Assembly: GCF_019237635.1 (NCBI RefSeq)
Contig: NZ_JAFAGS010000049.1
Coordinates: forward strand, 1 to 64,000
From: Pluralibacter sp.
GTDB lineage: Bacteria > Pseudomonadota > Gammaproteobacteria > Enterobacterales > Enterobacteriaceae
Length of the DNA stretch: 64,000 bases
Direction of reading: 5' to 3'
The position numbers and the translations under genes are program-made. The notes under the pieces are model-generated. The model was given only the letters and a program-made list of their open reading frames with translations, was not told the DNA's origin and did not search any database. This document shows, piece by piece, positions 1-8,776 of the stretch (within the stretch, counting starts at the first letter, position 1; each line of letters starts with the position of its first letter).

Positions 1-1479
1 GGCGGGCAGAGGTTCTTCCACCACCTGGCTGTCCAGCGTCGTGACATTGAGCAGCGTGGCGGTCATCCCGTTGGTGATAAGCCCGTTCAGCCAGGGATAA
101 ACAGCACTCCGGCTCCCCCAAATCTGATGGACAGGGGTGATATTGGCCCGGAACCAGTAACGCCCGGGCGGCATCGCCTGGGCCTGATGACTGGCATCAT
201 CCGGTAGAACAGTCGACCAGAGGCCACTGTGAAACAACCCCTGTGTCTCGTCCGTCAGTTGCGCATCCAGCGCCTGCCACTGGTTGTTCACCGTCAGGTA
301 CTGCCAGGTGAGAGTCAGACGCTGCGGACTGTTCAGGTTCCAGAACAGAGATAACGCCTGTCCGGGCTGAATATCCCGAATCCCTAGAAAAAGCTGCACG
401 CTGTTCACCGGTTGCTCAGTGTCTGCATAACCGAAAGGGGTCATGACCTGCTGAGCAAAATCGACAACACTCGCTTCCGTTCCCATGGTAAAACCGGTGA
501 CCACTGGTATCACTTCGCCATCCTCACGCCACAACCGCAGGACCGGAACGGTAAAGGGGCTTCCCGGCTGCCAGTCCGGCGGGTTGATTTCACCGCTGCC
601 CGCAGGCAGGGTCAGGATCAGAATCTCGGCTGAGGCACCAGCTACCAGCGTCAGGGGTAACCATGTGTCACCGTCGCTGATATCTGCAGACAGTCCCGAT
701 AGCGATATATCTTCGGCAAACGTGAGCGTAAATGTTTGATCACTTTCAGGTTCGTTGGTCAGGTCCGCAGAGGTCAGTACCCGCCCGGTCAGGGTCTTTG
801 TGTCCTGATCGGTGGGTGCGAAAAGCAACATCCCTTCCCCGGGCCAGCTGTCCGGCTCCTGGTACACCATCGCGGAAATACCGCCAGTATCATCTGCTCT
901 TTCATCTGGCGGCAGGCACCAGTACAAATCGCTCCAGCGGCTGTGGTTGGCCAGCAGATCCTCGTCCAGACCATATTCAACGGGCGTACCCTCGCGGTCC
1001 TGCCCGGCCGGAAACCGCGTGCCAGCCGGGACTAACAGGTCCTGCGTCGTGCTGTCCGGAATCAGGGAAAGCGCCACCTGGGAGGGCTCTGCCGGACGCT
1101 CCTGCAATCCCAGCAGTTGCCGGTAGTAAAGATCACAGTGCGCATCCGGAAAATAGTTCGTAAATGCCTGGGGGGTTTCCAGCAGTTTCAGCATTGCCAG
1201 CAACATTGCCTGATGGGGAGGCAGCAGTCCGTCCGCCAGAGACGCATCCTGGTATAGCGCCGCCAGTTTTTCCGGCGTATTGCCGTTCATAAACAGATAA
1301 TCAGCCCAGGTGGTAACGGCGTCATAAGGCACGTTACGGGCATACTGTTCGATAAATTGCAGGTGGGAGAGCGCGGTCCGGTTATCCAGCATAAACCCCG
1401 TATCAGGGACCACGCTGGCTAACGCGTCCTGCAGCGCAGAATTATCAGCCATTCGGTTACTCACTTTTGTTAAAGGCAT
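1..1479 (-). CDS. Afp11/Pvc11-like eCIS baseplate protein, partial
   Basis: The minus strand stays open from an ATG to the left edge of the window, so this gene is cut and its C-terminal part lies outside. About 490 codons are visible. They encode a large soluble protein whose N-terminus (Met-Ala-Asp-Asn-Ser-Ala-Leu-Gln) leads into helical and then beta-rich, Trp-rich sequence, with no signal peptide and no membrane segment. It follows the PAAR-like tip gene directly, which is the place of Afp11/Pvc11, a baseplate component of antifeeding-prophage-type injection systems that is related in part to phage gpJ. The assignment rests mainly on gene order. The start is uncertain: an in-frame ATG at 1452 is as plausible as the one at 1479, and neither has a strong ribosome binding site. 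Confidence 0.8.
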   Translation of the reverse strand, partial: MPLTKVSNRMADNSALQDALASVVPDTGFMLDNRTALSHLQFIEQYARNVPYDAVTTWADYLFMNGNTPEKLAALYQDASLADGLLPPHQAMLLAMLKLLETPQAFTNYFPDAHCDLYYRQLLGLQERPAEPSQVALSLIPDSTTQDLLVPAGTRFPAGQDREGTPVEYGLDEDLLANHSRWSDLYWCLPPDERADDTGGISAMVYQEPDSWPGEGMLLFAPTDQDTKTLTGRVLTSADLTNEPESDQTFTLTFAEDISLSGLSADISDGDTWLPLTLVAGASAEILILTLPAGSGEINPPDWQPGSPFTVPVLRLWREDGEVIPVVTGFTMGTEASVVDFAQQVMTPFGYADTEQPVNSVQLFLGIRDIQPGQALSLFWNLNSPQRLTLTWQYLTVNNQWQALDAQLTDETQGLFHSGLWSTVLPDDASHQAQAMPPGRYWFRANITPVHQIWGSRSAVYPWLNGLITNGMTATLLNVTTLDSQVVEEPLPA

Positions 1480-1540
1480 GCCGCCGGGGCAATGCACAAT
1501 GAGAAATAAAAGAAGAGGGTGTATCTGACGGGTCAGGACC

Positions 1541-1963
1541 TTAGCCGGCTCTCACCCAGCGCTGGCTGGGTCGGAGAAAACCTTTTCCTTCACTCGGAGT
1601 GGGTGAATCGGGCACCCCGGATATCGTCGCTAAAATTGTCGGCGTAAAGAGAGCACTGAATTTCGTCAGCAGAGGACCACGCGTGATGACGGGTGCATCG
1701 CTGGTACACCAGAGCATCACCTGTTCTTCATCCAGTTCTTTGATGGTTATTAATCCCTGTCCGGGGGTATAACCCGGAATAAGATATATCGCCGGGACAA
1801 CCACGTTGCGCTCATCCCCCAGCACACACACCTTTTTACCGTCGATGGTGGCGTGACCGCTCCCCAGGATTTTTGCCGTTCCGGGAGGAGGGATGACCGT
1901 GCGGTGACCGAACAACGGGATAAACGTCAGCGTATCCCCGTCCACCATCACGGGCGATCTCAT
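1541..1963 (-). CDS. Afp10-like PAAR-type spike tip protein of eCIS
   Basis: A small 140-residue protein rich in Gly, Pro, Val and Thr, with short beta-strand patterns such as GSGHATIDGKKVCVLGDE, typical of the PAAR-like tip (Afp10/Pvc10) that caps the spike of contractile injection systems. It is presumed to sharpen the spike that crosses the target membrane. Its ATG overlaps the stop of the gp25-like gene (ATGA), so translation is probably coupled. No toxin domain is fused to it: after the PAAR-like half there are only about 50 further residues. Family assignment is by composition, size and position between the gp25-like protein and the large baseplate protein. Confidence 0.82.
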   Translation of the reverse strand: MRSPVMVDGDTLTFIPLFGHRTVIPPPGTAKILGSGHATIDGKKVCVLGDERNVVVPAIYLIPGYTPGQGLITIKELDEEQVMLWCTSDAPVITRGPLLTKFSALFTPTILATISGVPDSPTPSEGKGFLRPSQRWVRAG

Positions 1964-2373
1964 GGCGTGATTCCCCGTCCGTCGGCCATATCCAGCTGTC
2001 CCGTCAGCTGTTGCTGCAGATCGCTGCCGCGCAGACGGTAACTGACCTGCACCCCCAGATGGCCACCCGACATAGCACTGGTATCAAACGCCAGGCTGTT
2101 AATATGTGCCCGGGGTTCATAGCGCAGGACGCTGTCGCGGATCTGTGCCTCAATATCCGACATCAGAGCATCATTGATACTGAGAAACATAAACTGGTTG
2201 AGATCGCAGCCAAACTCCTCACGCATAATACGTTCGCCAGGCAGGGTGCTGAACAGGATCCACAGGCTCTGGCTGACATCGTCAGCACCTTCCGCCATTT
2301 TCACACCCGCAGTAGGAAACTCCGGCGGAAATGCCCAGCCCCGACCGAATACTTTTGTCAGTTGATCGCTCAT
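1960..2373 (-). CDS. Afp9-like gp25/W-family baseplate protein of eCIS
   Basis: This 137-residue protein carries the GPW/gp25 signature: a central stretch with ILFSTLPGERIMREEFGCDL (about residues 40-60) followed by a helix and the RDSVLRYEPR segment. In T4 and in eCIS particles gp25-like proteins form the inner baseplate ring that connects the hub to the first sheath layer. It begins 9 bases after the spike gene stop, and its own stop overlaps the start of the tip gene. Length and motif match Afp9/Pvc9. This is one of the clearest family matches in the cluster. Confidence 0.9.
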   Translation of the reverse strand: MSDQLTKVFGRGWAFPPEFPTAGVKMAEGADDVSQSLWILFSTLPGERIMREEFGCDLNQFMFLSINDALMSDIEAQIRDSVLRYEPRAHINSLAFDTSAMSGGHLGVQVSYRLRGSDLQQQLTGQLDMADGRGITP

Positions 2374-2382
2374 AACGTATCC

Positions 2383-3843
2383 TTATAGCCCTTTGGGTTT
2401 TGTCAGGTTAATTTTTGGCCCCATTATCTCAATCCCAGTCTCACCTTTATCGACAGGACCGGTATCGACCAGTAGCCGGAGGTCCTGAGAATGAAACAAC
2501 CAGCCCTTCTTATAATTTCCCTGACTCATCTGGGCCGCAGACATCGTTTTTGGATTGTGCATTGAGCCAACAATCACCGGATAATCGGGATCATTGTCAA
2601 AAAAACCTACGACGACTTCATCATCAAATTCCGGATAGCAGAGAAAACTGCCCTCTTTTGAGGCATAGGGCATGGCAAAACGCGCCCAGACCTCATTCTG
2701 CCTGTCGCCCAGCGTGTTAAGGCGAACTCTGATCCGGTCAAATCGCTGATATCCTTCACCAGGCTCACGAACCACAACCCCTGGCAGAAACCCACTCTGT
2801 TGAACTGGTGCAACAGGTATCAGTCCCCGCTCTCCGAGGACGAGCGTCGTTGTCCAGCGAGAAGGCGTAATGCTGTGCAAAACGGCAGTAATGATGCCGG
2901 TACCATCAAAATACTCACCATACCCGGAAACCTTCAGCGTCTGGCCGGGTTGATATTCCAGCGTTCCCTTTACGGTAAATTCCCCCTGTACGCGGCGCAG
3001 TTGCAGTTGCTGCAGCATGCTGTTGGCCTTTTGCTGCAGAACATCTCTGGAAGGCGACGTCCCATAACCCAGCTCCCATTTCATTTTGCTGAGCGTGTCT
3101 CCTCCTTGAGGATCCAGCGCCTCGTTACCAAGAGACACAGTTTTGGCGTCAACAGAAAGATCTGTCTGTGTCGCGATATCCCAGGAACGAAGACACAGTT
3201 CTTTCGGCTGGTCTGACGCACTGAACTGCCAGTGGGCGATTTCCATCGGCTGGCTTTTATTCGGCCTCAGGGTATGGTCCGGTTGGAGGGATAAGCCCGG
3301 GCGAAAAATTTTTACCCGGGAGGGTTCGGCAATCAACCATGCGCCATTCGCGTCCAGACACTGGCGTAGCATCTGCCAGTCCGTGCAACGAAACTGGATC
3401 CGCTGCTCGTACCGGGTATTCATCTGAGCATCCTTGTCAATATCAATGGGAACTCTTAACTGACAAAGTGACTTAACAATTTCTGCGTCTGTAATATCCG
3501 TAAAAACCTGCGAGCGAACCACACTATCCAGCTTGACCAACGAATGTTTCAGGGTCAGCGCTAACTCTGACCGCTCCCGGGACAACGTCAAATCGCTGGT
3601 GGTAATAATGCCGGAAAAAAATTCAATGGTTTCCCGTTCATTTTTTATTCCCACAGACAGCCATTTCCCTGGCTGGCAAAGCGCAATTTCGCGCTCCTTG
3701 CTGAGCTCCTCCAGCGCATTACCAGGAACCGATAAGGTCAGTCTGGCCGTTGGGATCCCATTCACACGAAGTTCAGTCCGGACATCAAGAAACTGGAGTT
3801 TTTCCAGCCTGTCGGGACCTGAAAATACTCTCACGACAGTCAT
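2383..3843 (-). CDS. Afp8-like spike protein (VgrG/gp27-gp5-like) of eCIS
   Basis: A 486-residue protein with a phage-tail-hub-like N-terminal half and a gp5-like OB-fold domain near residues 350-440, shown by the pattern DEVVVGFFDNDPDYPVIVGS and then His-Asn-Pro. This pattern is diagnostic of VgrG/gpV/gp5 spike proteins. In the eCIS particle a trimer of this protein forms the central spike that carries the PAAR-like tip. It has no long C-terminal effector extension; the protein ends soon after the beta region. Its start overlaps the stop of the LysM gene (ATGA), indicating coupled translation in one operon. Confidence 0.9.
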   Translation of the reverse strand: MTVVRVFSGPDRLEKLQFLDVRTELRVNGIPTARLTLSVPGNALEELSKEREIALCQPGKWLSVGIKNERETIEFFSGIITTSDLTLSRERSELALTLKHSLVKLDSVVRSQVFTDITDAEIVKSLCQLRVPIDIDKDAQMNTRYEQRIQFRCTDWQMLRQCLDANGAWLIAEPSRVKIFRPGLSLQPDHTLRPNKSQPMEIAHWQFSASDQPKELCLRSWDIATQTDLSVDAKTVSLGNEALDPQGGDTLSKMKWELGYGTSPSRDVLQQKANSMLQQLQLRRVQGEFTVKGTLEYQPGQTLKVSGYGEYFDGTGIITAVLHSITPSRWTTTLVLGERGLIPVAPVQQSGFLPGVVVREPGEGYQRFDRIRVRLNTLGDRQNEVWARFAMPYASKEGSFLCYPEFDDEVVVGFFDNDPDYPVIVGSMHNPKTMSAAQMSQGNYKKGWLFHSQDLRLLVDTGPVDKGETGIEIMGPKINLTKPKGL

Positions 3844-4541
3844 AACTGATCCCCCGGTGCGGGCGCCATCAGCGTCTGGCCCGGCTCAATGGCGTTCAGG
3901 CTGTCCAGATCGTTACTGTCGGCCAGCGTCAGGTAGTCCATTCCCCCCTTTAGCATCGCACTGCTCTGGGCGGCCAGCGACGGCAATGAGCTGCCGTCCG
4001 TCACCGAAATCAAGCTCACCGGTGGCGATTTCAGATCCATAATGGCTCGTTGCAACACCAGACTGGCGTCCGCAATCAGGGCCAGGGAGACTGACGCCCT
4101 CAGCGGTGTACCGTTGCGGTCAAACGAGGTATAGTTGATGGCAAAATCCGTCGCCCTGCCGGTAAAATCACGCCCGTCGGCTCCTCCTATCGGCATCCTT
4201 CCCCATGACACAGAGAGAAAATGGGGTTCACCACTGGCGGGATCGACGCCGTAACACAGCTCCTGTAGCTCTTCCAGTTGCACCTGCAGAGGGCGATCGT
4301 TGTCTGGCATCCGGGCGTCAAAAACGAGCTCCAGATTCAGCCCTCCCGGGCTGCTCCCTACGTAAGTGCTGCTCTGCCGGTCGTCATTAATGAAGCTATT
4401 GGTGTCATACTGTGTCCGGTAGTTCAGCGACAGGGTATCCGGGTTATACATTGCTTCCACAACGCCTGCCCGCCGTTTCATCTCCCGGTCGTGGTAAGCG
4501 CGGATGGTCAGTTTTGCCAGCGACCTTTCCAGAACACTCAT
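3840..4541 (-). CDS. Afp7-like LysM-domain baseplate hub protein of eCIS
   Basis: A 233-residue protein with a beta-rich N-terminal domain (Tyr-Asn-Pro-Asp-Thr-Leu-Ser-Leu-Asn-Tyr near residue 35) and a C-terminal LysM-like end (YLTLADSNDLDSLNAIEPGQ, then LMAP). This is the layout of Afp7/Pvc7 and of T4 gp53/LysM adaptor proteins that fix the tube to the spike. I placed the start at the ATG overlapping the Afp6 stop, because a strong GGGGGAGG ribosome binding site lies just upstream. A longer reading frame from 4556 would add MGEVL and bury that site. Confidence 0.85.
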   Translation of the reverse strand: MSVLERSLAKLTIRAYHDREMKRRAGVVEAMYNPDTLSLNYRTQYDTNSFINDDRQSSTYVGSSPGGLNLELVFDARMPDNDRPLQVQLEELQELCYGVDPASGEPHFLSVSWGRMPIGGADGRDFTGRATDFAINYTSFDRNGTPLRASVSLALIADASLVLQRAIMDLKSPPVSLISVTDGSSLPSLAAQSSAMLKGGMDYLTLADSNDLDSLNAIEPGQTLMAPAPGDQL

Positions 4542-4717
4542 AAGTACCTCCCCCACTCTTCCCGCAACTGTTCCATCACCCGCTGGCTGATAAGCGCTAT
4601 CCAGCGGGCTTCTTCATCCTTATCCCGGTCAGTACGACGTTCCCGCCAGGGCGCGGAGCTCCCGCTGGCATCGCTTACCCGAGCCTCAATCACCAGCTCT
4701 CGGATTTCAATGGTCAT
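4538..4717 (-). CDS. Afp6-like small eCIS protein (DUF5908 type)
   Basis: A 59-residue reading frame that begins MTIEIRELVIEARV and ends in an Arg/Glu-rich helix. It starts within the stop of the second tube gene (ATGA) and ends within the start of the LysM gene, so it fills the gap exactly. eCIS clusters of the antifeeding prophage type carry a protein of about this size here (Afp6), and the N-terminal Ile-Glu-Ile-Arg-Glu-Leu-Val-Ile pattern fits the DUF5908 family. Its role in the particle is not established. It is easily missed because of its length. Confidence 0.78.
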   Translation of the reverse strand: MTIEIRELVIEARVSDASGSSAPWRERRTDRDKDEEARWIALISQRVMEQLREEWGRYL

Positions 4718-5241
4718 ACTTTTACCCCCAGCCAGAACATTTCCTGGTAACGTAATTCGATGGTGTTAATCAGTACCTTACTGCTGCTGGCATCAAAGGT
4801 ATCCGTCTTCCAGCTCACCGGCAGGGCATTACTGATCCCCCAGTTAGCTGCCACACGTTGCTCCCCCCGCAAATCCGGGCGTAGCCTATTCGTCGTTATT
4901 AAATGGATAAAAACATTACAGTAAACCGGAGTTCCGTTACGCATCATGTGTTCGAATTGCGCCGCCATGGGGGTGACTGTCATCACTCCTCGCTCCAGCA
5001 CCAGAGAACCATGACGGACTTTTGTCGCCAGATAGTTGTTACGGCAGTTTTCCCCACCTTCACTGAGCGGGTCGACCCCCAGCTCCCGGCTCAGACCGGA
5101 AATATTCTGGAACGCCGCATCAACAACGAGGGAAATAGGGAAGGACAGATACCCCGCCAGATTCTTAAAAAAGAAGGTGACCCGGAAGTGGTTCGCCAGC
5201 GAGGGTTCAAGCAGACTCGGGGCATACAGGTCTTGTGACAT
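4714..5241 (-). CDS. Afp5-like inner tube initiator protein of eCIS
   Basis: About 175 residues with the T4 gp19/Hcp-like tube fold expected for Afp5/Pvc5: an N-terminal strand (NHFRVTFFF), a long loop with GLSRELGV, and a C-terminal segment NALPVSWKTDTFDASSSKVL that resembles the end of the main tube protein (NAFPTGLTAPSFDASSSEVA). In known particles this second tube protein forms the first tube layer on the hub. I chose the ATG at 5241, which has a GGAGA site upstream and leaves a 28-base gap after the sheath gene. A start at 5289 would overlap the sheath gene. Confidence 0.85.
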   Translation of the reverse strand: MSQDLYAPSLLEPSLANHFRVTFFFKNLAGYLSFPISLVVDAAFQNISGLSRELGVDPLSEGGENCRNNYLATKVRHGSLVLERGVMTVTPMAAQFEHMMRNGTPVYCNVFIHLITTNRLRPDLRGEQRVAANWGISNALPVSWKTDTFDASSSKVLINTIELRYQEMFWLGVKV

Positions 5242-5269
5242 TGTCGTTGTCTCCGTGAGTGCCGCCCGT

Positions 5270-6424
5270 TCAGGCGGCGTTTTCGCCATTCATCATGAAC
5301 ACCAGGCTTAATTCAATAAACTCAGCCGGAGCAAGCAGCGCCAGCCGGATGTTCATGATCATTTTCCCGGCCTGGATATCCTCCTGCGTCATGGTTTCCT
5401 CCAGCCCCAGCAGGACCTGATAGGCCTGCGGCTCCTGCTCCCCATACAGGCCCCCCTGCTGCCAGAGCTCACGCAACCACATGATGGTAAACCCTTTCAG
5501 TTTGTACCAGGTCAGCTCAGTATTGGGCTCAAAAACCAACATGCGTCCCAGGTTACTGATGTTGGTTTCGCACCAGGACATCAGCCGCCGGGCCTGGACA
5601 TAACGAAAGGAGGACTGGTTGTCAGAAGTCAGTGTCCGGCAGCCCCAGATCCGGGTTCCCCGCCCGGGGAAACTGCGGATCAGGTTGATTGATGCCCCCT
5701 CCGGATTAAACAGATCGACCGCATCCAGCCAGGAATACGCCGGGCGGGTGACCTGCGCCAGGGAGACATTAGCCGGTGCAGACCAGACTCCCCGGGCACT
5801 GTCTGTCTGTTGCATGGCGGCCAGCACCGCCCCCGAAGGGGGCACCGTCACCGGGCTGTCGTTTTTCAGGTACGGCGTCACCAGGCGTGGCCACCATACG
5901 CCACCCCACTCGCTGTGCGTCCCGTTGTAACTCGTCAGACACTGCTTTGCGGCCTGTGGAGTATCCGGCGCATCCAGCACGGCAAACAGGCCCGGGCGAA
6001 GCTGACACAGGGACAGCATGCTTTGCCAGATGTCCTGCCACTGCTCACTTTCTCTATCCGCAACCATCACGCAGTCAGGAAAAGCCAACAGAGTGATACT
6101 TTGTTCTGCCTCAATCGCCCGGGACAACGCCGGTATATCTAGTGTTACAGGAGGGGGGGCATTGTAGGTCGACAGAGAATAAACAAAGCCCCCCTGACCA
6201 TCGTTATCAAAAAAATGTCTGACGGTATAATACAGCACCGCATTGCCGTCATGCGGGCCACCAAACTGGGCTTCAAATTCCGCAAACGTGGTCACATACA
6301 CTGGTAATGTGGCCGGTTGTTTCTCAGTAAACCCGATAAATAAAGGTACGGCACTTTCTGCCGCCAGCTTCGGCACAGCGAAAGTGCCGGGTGTCACGCT
6401 CACACCAGGTTGTTGGATCCCCAT
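5270..6424 (-). CDS. Afp4-like contractile sheath protein (third sheath paralogue)
   Basis: A 384-residue phage-tail-sheath-like protein. It starts PGVSVTPGT, has the sheath-family pattern RGTRIWGCRTL and RRLMSWCETNI, and ends with a LLAPAEFIELSLVFMMN strand that parallels VRPAEFIILQF in the two neighbouring sheaths. It is longer and much more divergent than the other two. In antifeeding-prophage-type systems Afp4 is a minor sheath thought to act at the base or the cap end. An AGGATGATG stretch lies just upstream of its ATG. It is the third of three tandem sheath genes. Confidence 0.9.
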   Translation of the reverse strand: MGIQQPGVSVTPGTFAVPKLAAESAVPLFIGFTEKQPATLPVYVTTFAEFEAQFGGPHDGNAVLYYTVRHFFDNDGQGGFVYSLSTYNAPPPVTLDIPALSRAIEAEQSITLLAFPDCVMVADRESEQWQDIWQSMLSLCQLRPGLFAVLDAPDTPQAAKQCLTSYNGTHSEWGGVWWPRLVTPYLKNDSPVTVPPSGAVLAAMQQTDSARGVWSAPANVSLAQVTRPAYSWLDAVDLFNPEGASINLIRSFPGRGTRIWGCRTLTSDNQSSFRYVQARRLMSWCETNISNLGRMLVFEPNTELTWYKLKGFTIMWLRELWQQGGLYGEQEPQAYQVLLGLEETMTQEDIQAGKMIMNIRLALLAPAEFIELSLVFMMNGENAA

Positions 6425-6496
6425 GGCATCATCCTTCCGGTAAAAATATGAGGACGGTCAGGAGCCCACATTCCGGTACTCCTGGCCTGCCAGAGG

Positions 6497-7543
6497 TTAC
6501 TGCGCCACGTCCTGGGTGAACTGCAGAATGATAAATTCTGCCGGGCGAACCGCCGCCATCCCCACCTGCACAATCATTTTCCCGTCGTTGATGTCATCGG
6601 GGCTCATGGTCACATTCAGACCAATTTTCACAAAATAAGCCTCCTCCTCGCGGGCCCCCGCCAGCCCCCCCTGTCTCCAGAGACTGTACAGGTAGTTACT
6701 GATGGCTGAACGTGCTCGCTCCCAGGTGGGCTGGCTGTTGGGTTCATACATCAGGGTCTGCATCGTATCCCCGATGTCCTTCTCCGCACTGTTGAACAGG
6801 CGGCGAACCGGCACATAGCGCCATTCCTCTTCAGTAGCCGCCTTACTGGTTCTCGCTCCCCAGATAAGCGGACTGCCGTTGTTGAACTGGCGGATCATGT
6901 TCAGGGCCTTATCCCCGGTGGTATGAGCCCCCTGAAACGTATCCGACACCCGGTACTTTGGCAGCACTCCGCCCTGAAGCGCCATATTGGCCGGCGCCTT
7001 CCACACACCGCGGGATCGGTCGTTCAGGCAATAGGCTCCGGCAACCGCCGCGCTGGGGGGGATATCCACCGTCGTCCAGCTGGCCTGTAGCCAGGGATAA
7101 TAGATGGCGGCATATTCGTTTGCTGTTCCCGTAATGGCTCCGACACTTGCTGGCGGCTGGGTAGGGCCATCGAGGATCGCGAACAGGTTTTTACCTTCTG
7201 TACAAAGGGCTGTAACCGCTGTTCCGATTTCCTGCCCGGCGGCAACCAGCAGCGTGGCATCATCCAGTTTCGGTACTTCCAGCTCCATACTGCCTGTCGG
7301 CACCAGGTAGCAGGGGCCACCGCCATTTTCAAAATAGGTCCGGATACAAGCATTCAGTGTTGGGTCGCTGAATTCAGGGGTACTCGTGAACTCCAGCCAG
7401 GAATGGATGCGGGTGACCGCAGCCGAAGACGAATCACCGGCAAACGCAAATACGGGTACCGCGGTGGCGTTTGCTGACACAGACAACGCCGTACTTGCCA
7501 GCTCTTCAATATATACGCCAGGGTAAGTTGTGGTGACAGGCAT
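6497..7543 (-). CDS. Afp3-like contractile sheath protein (second sheath paralogue)
   Basis: A 348-residue sheath protein. The N-terminus PVTTTYPGVYIEELAS is the classic sheath start, and the C-terminus ends in AAVRPAEFIILQFTQ with Asp-Val-Ala-Gln. The middle carries RSRGVWKAPANMALQGGVLP and GSPLIWGART, typical of sheath domain interfaces. The protein and its DNA are nearly identical over the last 250 or so residues to the sheath encoded at 7667-8740, while the N-terminal variable parts differ. A clear AGGAGT ribosome binding site precedes the ATG. Together with its paralogue it presumably builds most of the contractile sheath around the inner tube. Confidence 0.93.
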   Translation of the reverse strand: MPVTTTYPGVYIEELASTALSVSANATAVPVFAFAGDSSSAAVTRIHSWLEFTSTPEFSDPTLNACIRTYFENGGGPCYLVPTGSMELEVPKLDDATLLVAAGQEIGTAVTALCTEGKNLFAILDGPTQPPASVGAITGTANEYAAIYYPWLQASWTTVDIPPSAAVAGAYCLNDRSRGVWKAPANMALQGGVLPKYRVSDTFQGAHTTGDKALNMIRQFNNGSPLIWGARTSKAATEEEWRYVPVRRLFNSAEKDIGDTMQTLMYEPNSQPTWERARSAISNYLYSLWRQGGLAGAREEEAYFVKIGLNVTMSPDDINDGKMIVQVGMAAVRPAEFIILQFTQDVAQ

Positions 7544-7641
7544 AATGACTCCTGAGTCTTTCAGTTTTTAAAGGGAAATGCGTGAGGAAAATACGGGAGA
7601 TAACAAGTGCCCGGCTGGCAAGAAACGCACAATCGTTCGTT

Positions 7642-7658
7642 CCCGCCAGCCTGGCGGG
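7642..7658 (-). other. Intercistronic hairpin between two sheath genes
   Basis: An inverted repeat with arms CCCGCCAG and CTGGCGGG lies just past the end of the first sheath gene in the direction of transcription. There is no U-run, so it is unlikely to terminate. It could protect the upstream message from 3' exonuclease, which would fit a need for more of the first two proteins. This role is inferred. Confidence 0.4.
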
Positions 7659-7666
7659 TCATCAGG

Positions 7667-8740
7667 TTATTGCGCCACATCCTGGGTGAACTGCAGAATG
7701 ATAAATTCTGCCGGGCGAACTGCCGCCATCCCCACCTGCACAATCATTTTCCCGTCATTGATGTCATCCGGGGTCATGGTCACATTCAGGCCGATTTTCA
7801 CAAAATAGGCCTCTTCCTCACGGGCCCCCGCCAGCCCGCCCTGCTTCCACAGACCGAACAGATAGTTGCTGATGGCCGAACGCGCACGCTCCCAGGTGGG
7901 CTGGCTGTTGGGTTCATACATCAGGGTCTGCATCGTATCCTTAATATCCTTCTCCGCGCTGTTGAACAGCCGGCGGACCGGTACATAGCGCCATTCTTCA
8001 TCGTCTGCCGCCGTGCTGGTTCTTGCCCCCCAGATAAGCGGACTGCCGTTATTGAACTGGCGGATCATGTTCAGGGCGTAACCCTCAGTGGTATGATCCC
8101 CCTGAAACGAATCCGACACCTTAAACAGCGGCAGTACCCCGCCCTGAAGCGCCATATTAGCCGGGGCCTTCCACACACCGCGGGATCGGTCATTCAGGCA
8201 ATAGGCTCCGGCAACAGCTGCGCTGGGGGGGATGATGACGTCTACCGCCGTCCAGTCCGCTTTCAGCCAGGGGTAATAGATGGCGGCATATTCCGTCTCG
8301 TTATACAGAGCAGCCCAGTCAGATGCCAAGTCCTCATCCTCCGGGCCATCCAGAATAGCGAACAGGTTATTTCCCGTAACGCACAGTGTGGTGACGGCTG
8401 CCTGAATATTTTCTCCGGCAGCTACCAGCAGAGTGGCATCGTCCAGGGCCGGAACCTCCGTCACCAGTTTGTCCGCCTTCACCAGATAGCAGTAACCCCC
8501 GCCATTTTCAAAATAGGTCCGGATGGCAACATCCCGGTTACTTTTCGAATCAAACCCGACAGACCCCAGATGGCTGACATATTCCAGCCAGGAGTTGATA
8601 CGGGTGGGAGTGTTGGGAAAAACAGCATCAGTATTAGCAATGGCAAACACCGGTACAGCCGTACTGCTGCCGGACACGGACAGTGCCGTACTTGCCAGCT
8701 CTTCGATATACACGCCTGGGTAAGTCGTAATGACAGGCAT
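7667..8740 (-). CDS. Afp2-like contractile sheath protein (first sheath paralogue)
   Basis: A 357-residue phage-tail-sheath family protein that starts PVITTYPGVYIEELAS and ends AAVRPAEFIILQF. It shares the whole conserved C-terminal half with the next gene at 6497-7543, but has its own variable N-terminal insertion around residues 35-170 (for example the segment NPTRINSWLEYVSHLGS). An AGGAGT site lies a few bases before the ATG. It is expected to be the major sheath, following the main tube gene as in other eCIS loci. Confidence 0.93.
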   Translation of the reverse strand: MPVITTYPGVYIEELASTALSVSGSSTAVPVFAIANTDAVFPNTPTRINSWLEYVSHLGSVGFDSKSNRDVAIRTYFENGGGYCYLVKADKLVTEVPALDDATLLVAAGENIQAAVTTLCVTGNNLFAILDGPEDEDLASDWAALYNETEYAAIYYPWLKADWTAVDVIIPPSAAVAGAYCLNDRSRGVWKAPANMALQGGVLPLFKVSDSFQGDHTTEGYALNMIRQFNNGSPLIWGARTSTAADDEEWRYVPVRRLFNSAEKDIKDTMQTLMYEPNSQPTWERARSAISNYLFGLWKQGGLAGAREEEAYFVKIGLNVTMTPDDINDGKMIVQVGMAAVRPAEFIILQFTQDVAQ

Positions 8741-8776
8741 AATAACTCCTCAATTTTCTCAGGTACGGGAGGAAAA

